DNA of 64,000 nt, from contig NC_092039.1 of the NCBI RefSeq assembly GCF_003086295.3, positions 67,351,649-67,415,648 of the forward strand, given 5' to 3'. Position numbers and translations under genes: made by a program. Origin of the DNA: Arachis hypogaea (lineage: Eukaryota; Streptophyta; Magnoliopsida; Fabales; Fabaceae). Under the pieces are notes generated by a model. The model saw only the letters and a list, made by a program, of their open reading frames with translations, was not told the DNA's origin and did no database searches. Positions 57,727-64,000 of this stretch are shown here, piece by piece (the first letter of the stretch is position 1; every line of letters begins with the position of its first letter).

Positions 57727-58218
57727 ATGCCTCCTCCATTTGATATGATTTCTAAGATGTATCCTCCTAGAGAGGCTTGGAGGCTGAAAGTTAGGGTTCT
57801 AAGACTTTGGGTTGTACCCTCTTTTGGGAATCATGATGTTCCTAACTCAATGGAGATGATTCTCCTTGATGAGGATGTTAGCCCCTATTAGCTTCTCTTT
57901 TAAATATGGTGTTACTTGTTGTTTTTGAAATTTTCAATTTTAAATGATGTGTTTCACAAATCTGATTTTGTTCTTTTGTTGGATTTTCAGTGCGGAAAAA
58001 TTCAAGCTACAGTTAAGAAACCACTCCTTAATAGGTTTAGGGATCATATAGTTGAAGGTCAAGTTTATAGAATGGCATACTTTACTGTTGTGTCAAATTA
58101 GGATAGTTATAGAGCAACTTCTCATGAATTCAAATTGGTTTTCCTTCACCAAAGCACTATTGTAGCTGTTGATGAAGATGTTATCCCTAAGACCTGTTTC
58201 AACATGTTTCTTTTTTCT
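57727..58218 (+). pseudogene. RPA70-like OB-fold protein, two exons, truncated
   Basis: Exon 1 (57727-57876) starts MPPPFDMISKMYPPREAWRL and goes on KVRVLRLWVVPSFGNHDVPN, SMEMILLDED; then donor GTTAGC, an intron with acceptor TTTTCAG, and exon 2 from 57991: CGKIQATVKKPLLNRFRDHI, VEGQVYRMAYFTVVSN. This is the N-terminal OB-fold (DUF223) of plant replication protein A 70-kDa-like proteins, which bind single-stranded DNA. An in-frame TAG at 58099-58101 precedes a clear continuation (YRATSHEFKLVFLHQSTIVAVDED) that ends at TAA 58216-58218, and an L2 LTR follows at 58230. The other OB folds are missing. Such genes are also spread by Helitrons, but no Helitron terminus was found. Confidence 0.8.
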
Positions 58219-58229
58219 TAACTGCTGAA

Positions 58230-59224
58230 TGGTGCACTAAATTGTAAATCACACTTTTCACAACTCGTACAACTAACCAGCAAGTGCATTGGGTCATCCA
58301 AGTAATACCTTACGTGAGTAAGGGTCGATCCCACGGAGATTGCTGGCTTGAAGCAAGCTATGGTTGTCTTGTAAATCTTAGTCAGGAGATTAATAATAAA
58401 AATGATTTTGTTATGAAAAGTAAATAACATGCATTAAAATGTACTTATGATTCAGTAATGAGGAATAGGTTGAGGTTCCGGAGATGCTCTGTCATCTGAA
58501 TCTCTGCTTTCCTACTGTCTTCTTCTCCAAACACGCATGGCTTCCTTCCATGGCAAGCTGTATGTTGGTGGATCACCGTTGTCAATGGCAACCATCCATC
58601 CTCTCAGTGAAAATGGTCCTCTACGGTTTACCGCATGGCTAATCATCTGTCGATTCTCACTCATGCTGGAATAGGATCCATTGATCCTTTTGCACAATGT
58701 CACTGTGCCCAACATTTGTGAGTTTGAAGCTCGTCACAGTCACCCCTTCCCAGATCCTACTCGGAATACCACAGACAAGGTTTAGACTTTTCGGATCTCA
58801 AGAGTGCTGCCAATTGATTCTAGCTTATACCACGAAGACTCTGATTTCACGGAATTGAACACTCTGTTGTCAGGAAAGGGAATCAAACTCGTGAACCAGG
58901 AACCCAAGAGATACACATTCAATCTAAGGTAGAACGGAAGTGGTTGTCATGCACGTGTTCATAAGTTGAGAATGGTGATGAGTGTCACGGATCATCACAT
59001 TCATCATGTTGAAGTGCGAATGAATAACTTAGAATAGAAGCAAGCGTGATTGAATAGAAAACAGAAATAATTGCATTAATCCATCAAGGCACAATAGAGC
59101 TCCTCACCCCCAACCATGGGGTTTAGAGACTCATGCCGTAGAAGATACAAATTCAGATGTAAAATGTCATCATGTACAAAATGAATCACTAAAAGTAGTT
59201 TTTATACTAAACTAGTAACCTAGG
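58230..59224 (-). mobile_element. L2 LTR, minus strand, 5' part missing
   Basis: TGGTGCACTAAATTG is the complement of the L2 3' end; no extra primer-site copy here. Broken off at 59224 by the plus-strand L2 LTR. Left flank CTGAA may be its target duplication. Confidence 0.8.
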
Positions 59225-60236
59225 TGATGAGCGGATAATTTATACGCTTTTTGGCAATGTTTTCAAGTAGTTTTTAGTAGGATCTAGCTACTTTTAGGGA
59301 TGTTTTCATTAGTTTTTATGCTAAATTCACATTTCTGGACTTTACTATGAGTTTGTGTGTTTTTCTGTGATTTCAGGTAATTTCTGGCTGAAATTGAGGG
59401 ACCTGAGCAAAACTCTGATAAAAGGCTAACAAAGGATTGCTGATGCTGTTGGATTCTGACCTTCCTGCACTCGAAATGGATTTTTTGGAGCTAAAAAACT
59501 CCAAATGGTGCGCTCTTAACGGCGTTGGAAAGTAGAGATCTAGAGCTTTCCAGCAATATATAATAGTCCATACTTTATTTGAGATTTGACGATGCAAACT
59601 GTCGCTCAACGCCAGTTCCATACTGCATTCTGGAGTCAAACGCCAAAAACACGTCAAGAACCAGAGTTGAACGACAAAAACATGTTACAACTTGGCGTTC
59701 AACTCCAAGAGAAGCCTCTACACGTGTAAAGTTCAAGCTCAGCCCAAGCACACACCAAATGGGCCCCAGAAGTGGATTTCTGCATCAATTACTTACTTTT
59801 GTAAACCCCGGTAGCTAGTTTAGTATAAATAGAACTTTTAACTATTGTACTAGGGGTCTAGTCTTTTGACCATTCGGCCTTTTGATCACATTTGGGGGCT
59901 GGCCATTCGGCCATGCCTGGACCTCTATCACTTATGTATTTTCAACGGTGGAGTTTCTACACACCATAGATTAAGGTGTGGAGCTCTACTATACCTCGAG
60001 TTTTAATGCAATTATTACTATTTTCTATTCAATTCAAGTTTATTCCTGTTCTAAGATATTCGTTGCACTTCACCATGACGAATGTGATGATCTATGACAC
60101 TCATCATCATTCTCACTTATGAACGCGTGACTGACAACCACTTCCGTTCTACCTTAGACCGAATGCATATCTCTTAGATTCATTAATCAGAATCTTCATG
60201 GTATAAGCTAGAATTGATGGCGGCATTCATGAGAGT
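59225..60236 (+). mobile_element. L2 LTR, plus strand, 3' part interrupted
   Basis: Starts TGATGAGCGGATAATTTATACGC and runs to GGCGGCATTCATGAGAGT, where element H begins. Palindrome boxes at 59600-59720 are decayed (GTCGCTCAACGCC). Confidence 0.85.
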
Positions 60237-61910
60237 TGATGAGCGGATAATTTATACGCTTTTTGGCATTGTTTTTAGGTAGTTTTTAGTAAGTTCAAGC
60301 TACTTTTAGGGATGTTTTCATTAGTTTTTATGATAAATTCACATTTCTGGACTTTACTATGAGTTTGTGTATTTTTCTGTGATTTCAGATAATTTCTGGC
60401 TGAAATTGAGGCACTTGAGCAAAACTCTGAAAAAGGCTGACAAAAGGACTGCTGATGCTATTGGAATCTGACCTCCCTGCACTCGAAATAGATTTTCTAG
60501 AGCTACAGAACTCCAAATGGATTTTCTCGAAATGGATTTTATTCGGGAATTGACAACGTAAAGTGGCGCTCAATGCCAAGTACATGCTGCTGTCTGGAGT
60601 TAAACGCCAGAAACACGTCACAACCTGGAGTGGAATGCCAGAAACACGCTACAACTTGGCGTTCAACTCCAAGAGAAGCCTCAGCTCGTGGATAGATCAA
60701 GCTCAGCCCAAACATACACCAAGTGGGCCCCGGAAGTGGATTTATGCATCAATGACTTACTCATGTAAACCCTAGTAGCTAGTCTAGTATAAATATGATA
60801 GTTTACTATTGTATTAGACATCTTTGGTCTCAGTTTTGTTTTATTCTTCATCTTAGGAGGCTATTGATCACGTTTTGGGGGCTGGCCATTTGGCCATGCC
60901 TGAACCTTTCACTTATGTATTTTCAACGGTGGAGTTTCTACACACCATAGATGAAGGGTGTGGAGCTCTACTGTACCTCAAGTTTTAATACAATTATTAC
61001 TGTTTCTATTCAATTCTCTTTATTCTTATTCCAAGATATACGTTGCACAACAACTTGATGAATGTGATGATCCGTGACACTCATCATCATTCTCACCTAT
61101 GAACGTACGTGACTGATAACCACTTCCGTTCTACCTTAGGCCGGGCGCATATCTCTTAGATTCCCCAACAGAATCTTCGTGTTATAAGCTAGATAGATGG
61201 CGGCATTCATGGGAATCCGGAAAGTCTAACCTTGTTTGTGGTATTCCGAGTAGGATTCCAGGAATCTGGAAAGTCTAACCTTGTCTGTGGTATTCCGAGT
61301 AGGATTCCGGTATTGAATGACTGTGACGAGCTTCAAACTCCTGAAGGCTGGGCGTTAGTGACAGACGCAAAAGAATCAAGGGATTCTATTCCAACCTGAT
61401 TGAGAACCGACAGATGATTAGCCGTGCTGTGACAGAGCGTAGGACCATTTTCACTGAGAGGATTGGATGTAGCCATTGACAATGGTGATGCCTTACATAC
61501 AGCTTGCCATGGAAAGGAGTAAGAAGGATTGAAGGAAGAAGTAGAAAAGTAGAAAAAGAAAGGGCACAGTATCTCCATACGCTTATCTGAAATTCCCACC
61601 ATTAATTTACATAAGTATTTCTATCCTATGTAAATTAATCTTTATTTCCTATTTATTATTTATTATTATTCGAAAATCCATAATCAATTATAATCCGTCT
61701 GACTGAGATTTACAAGATGACCATAGCTTTGCTTTATACCAACAATTTCTGTGGGATCGACGCTTATTCACGTAAGGTATTACTTGGATGACCCAGTACA
61801 CTTGCTGGTTAAGTTGAACGGAGTTGTGTCCACACACAGCATAGAGCCACAATAATTATTCCATACAATAACAAAGAGACCAACTTTAATGATCACAATT
61901 TCGTCCACTA
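60237..61910 (+). repeat. 5' LTR of element H (L2)
   Basis: TGATGAGCGG to TTTCGTCCACTA. Contains a tandem duplication of about 52 bp at 61210-61315 (GGAATCYGGAAAGTCTAACC twice). Its U5 end lacks the primer-site relic of D and E and has instead an unrelated stretch near 61830-61890. Confidence 0.85.
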
Positions 61911-61916
61911 AGTTTT

Positions 61917-61933
61917 TGGTGCCGTTGCCGGGG
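61917..61933 (+). promoter_or_regulatory. Primer-binding site of H
   Basis: TGGTGCCGTTGCCGGGG; the fourth base T differs from the usual C. Confidence 0.8.
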
Positions 61934-63467
61934 ATTGTTCGAGTATGGACAACTGACGGTTCATCTTGTTGCTCAGATGAGGTAATTTTCTTTTCAAAAA
62001 AACTTTTCAAAAAACCTTTTTCAAAATTTTTCTTTTCTTTTTCGTTATTTTGGAAAAAAAAATTTATTAATAAAAATACAAAAAAAAATCATAAAATCAT
62101 AAAAACCAAAAATATTTTGTGTTCTTGTTTGAGTCTTGAGTCAATTTTTAAGTTTGGTGTCAATTGCATGTTTTTAAAATTTATGCATTATTTTTTCGAA
62201 AATCTCATGCATTCATAATGTTCTTCATGATCTTCAAGTTGTTCTTGACAAGTCTTCTTGTTTGATCTTGATGATTTCTTGTTTTGTGTTGTTTGTTGTT
62301 TTTCATATGCATTTTACGTTTGTTAGAGTCCATGCATTAAAGATTTCTAAGTTTGGTATCTTGCATGTTTTCTTTGCATCAAAAATTTTTCAAAAATATG
62401 TTCTTGATGTTCATCATGATCTTCAAAGTGTTCTTGGTGTTCATCTTGACATTCATAGTGTTCTTGCATGCATCATGTGTTTTGATCCAAAATTTTCATG
62501 TTTTGGATCATTTTCATGTTTTTCTCTCTCATCATTGAAAAAATTAAAAAAAATATATCTTCTCCTTTTTCCTCTCAAAATTTCGAAAATTTGAAGTTGA
62601 CTTAGTCAAAAATTTTCAAAATTAGTTGTTCCTTACAATTCAAATCAAATTTTCAAATTTTAAAAATCTTATCTTTTCAAAATCTTTTCCAAAAATCATA
62701 TCTTTTCCATTTTTTCTTTTTTTTTTTGAAAATTTCAAAAATATTTTTCAAAATATTTTCAAAATATTTTTCTTATCTTTATATCATATTTTCGAAATTA
62801 CACTAACAATTAATGTGATTGATTCAAAAATTTGAAGTTTGTTACTTTCTTGTTAAGAAAGGTTCAATCCTTAAGTTCTAGAATCTTATCTTGTAGTTTC
62901 TTGTTAGTGAAATAAGTAATTTTAAATTTAAAAATTAAAATCTTTTTTTTTATCTTTTCTATCTTATCTTCTTACCTTATCTTTTTATCATATCTTTTTC
63001 AAAAATTTTATCTTTTACAAAATTTGATTTCAAAATATCTTATCTAACTTATCTTCTTATCTTTTCAAATTTGATTTTAATATCTTTTTCAACTAACTCT
63101 TTGACTTTGTCTTTGTTTCTTATCTTTTTCAAAACCACCTAACCAATTTTCCCTCTCTAATTTTCGAAAATATCTCATCTCTTTTTCAAAAACTCTTTTT
63201 GTTTTAAATTTTAATTTTAATCTTATCTTATCTTTAATTTTCGAAAATACTAACCTCTTTTTCAAAAATTATTTTCGAAATTCTCCCTCTCTTTTCTTAT
63301 TCTATTTAATTATTTATTTACTAACACTTCTCTTCACCTCTCTTCATCTAAAAATCCGAACCCATTCTTCTTCACTCTTCTCCCCTTTCTTCTTCTACTA
63401 ACATAAAGGAATCTCTATACTGTGACATAGAGGATTCCTCTTCTTTTCTTGTTTTCTTCTCTTTCAT
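61934..63467 (+). other. Long T-rich leader of H
   Basis: Homologous to the leaders of D and E, with AAGTTTGGTGT at 62150-62160 and a variant AAGTTTGGTAT at 62347. Frames such as 62262-62594 and 62626-62835 are phenylalanine-rich low-complexity runs. Confidence 0.7.
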
Positions 63468-64000
63468 ATGAGCAGGAACAAGGAAAAAGGCACTCTTGTT
63501 GAAATTGATCCCGAACCTGAAAGGACTCTGAAGAGGAAACTAAGAGAAGCTAAATTACAACAATCTAAAGGTAACCTTTCAGAAACATTAGAACAAGAGA
63601 AGGAGATGGCAGCCGAACCCAACAACAACAATGCAAGGAGAACGCTTGGTGACTTCACAAAGCCAACGTCCAAATTTGATGGAAGAAGCATCTCCATTCC
63701 TACCATTGGAGCCAATAATTTTGAGCTTAAGCCTCAACTAGTTGCTTTAATGCAACAGAACTGCAAGTTTTATGGACTTCCATCTGAAGATCCTTACCTG
63801 TTTTTAACTGAGTTCTTACAGATTTGTGAGACTGTTAAGACGAATGGAGTTGATCCTGAAGTCTACAAGCTCATGCTTTTCCCTTTTGCTGTAAGAGACA
63901 GAGCTAGAATATGGTTGGATTCACAACCTAAGGATAGCTTGGACTCCTGGGATAAGCTGGTCACGGCCTTCTTGGAGAAATTTTTTCCTCCTCAAAAGCT
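63468..64000 (+). CDS. gag: gag of H, open to the window edge
   Basis: ATG at 63468 reads MSRNKEKGTLVEIDPEPERT and stays open for 177 codons to the end of the window. Domain blocks: NNFELKPQLVALMQQNCKFY, LTEFLQICETVKTNGVDPEV, LDSWDKLVTAFLEKFFPPQK. No stop or frameshift, unlike D (stop at codon 355) and E (three shifts), so H is the best-kept gag here. Whether H carries pol cannot be seen. Confidence 0.9.
   Translation, partial: MSRNKEKGTLVEIDPEPERTLKRKLREAKLQQSKGNLSETLEQEKEMAAEPNNNNARRTLGDFTKPTSKFDGRSISIPTIGANNFELKPQLVALMQQNCKFYGLPSEDPYLFLTEFLQICETVKTNGVDPEVYKLMLFPFAVRDRARIWLDSQPKDSLDSWDKLVTAFLEKFFPPQK

Larger units (their letters stand above)
60237..64000 (+). mobile_element. Element H: 5' part of a third L2 element
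   Basis: LTR, primer site, T-rich leader and gag in the same order as in D and E; runs off the window. Its gag frame is unbroken as far as visible. Confidence 0.85.

Noticed and set aside
55000..58230. A Helitron carrying the RPA-like gene
   Set aside because: No TC start or CTRR end with hairpin could be found on either side.

Overview
The window reads as pericentromeric or repeat-rich intergenic DNA of a legume, most likely peanut (Arachis). I base this on recalled resemblance of its LTRs (termini TGATGAGCGG..., GGCGTTNAACGCC boxes, tRNA-Asp-type primer sites TGGCGCCGTTGCCGGGG) to Arachis Ty3-gypsy elements; I could not search a database. I find no intact host gene. Nearly everything is LTR retrotransposon, plus three DNA transposon remnants and two fragments of host-type genes. 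LTR families are named G and L2-L7 here for reference only.

Layout. 1-3136 is the end of a Del/Tekay-like LTR (G) inserted in a minus-strand L2 LTR (3137-4280), itself lying in a minus-strand L3 element (4281-6681, continuing at 41119-42295). Into that L3 element went element A, a complete but mutated gag-pol Ty3-gypsy element of family L4 (6682-41118, target duplication GTAGG on both sides). Element A was entered twice by L2 elements that carry gag and protease but no reverse transcriptase or integrase: D (minus, 15276-25780, duplication CTAGG) and E (plus, 26067-39607, duplication GCAAG/ACAAG). E was entered by an L5 solo LTR (34007-37440, AAGGT), and that by an L6 solo LTR (34337-36301, ACCGC). 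This gives five levels of nesting, most junctions marked by a target-site duplication.

42296-44280 is a second L3 element (5' LTR and start of its first ORF), 44494-46036 an L2-variant solo LTR (duplication TGGAT), and 46042-49811 another G LTR split by a hAT-type element (46749-48529) that carries a piece of a ribosomal protein S24 gene. 49812-51450 is the 3' end of a Ty1-copia element, 51488-52725 a minus-strand L7 LTR, then a 70-unit CA microsatellite and two CACTA-type ends (to 53475 and about 54228). 55000-58220 holds the remains of a spliced gene for an RPA70-like OB-fold protein, cut off by an L2 LTR. Two more L2 fragments follow, and 60237-64000 is the start of a third L2 element (H) whose gag frame is open to the window edge.

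The most unusual signals are in the RNA of these elements. A short hairpin with a purine tetraloop (AGGA/AGGG/GGGA) and changing but still complementary stems stands 5-6 nt upstream of the word AAGTTTGGTGT, both next to 3' LTRs and at fixed internal sites, in three LTR families. The 11-mer occurs 15 times, always in the sense of its element. A second covarying hairpin with loop AGGCAA follows the last protease/pol codon in A, D and E. L2 LTR ends contain decayed extra copies of the primer-binding site. These features suggest a shared cis-acting RNA system that may let the RT-less L2 elements use machinery from L4-type partners (inference).
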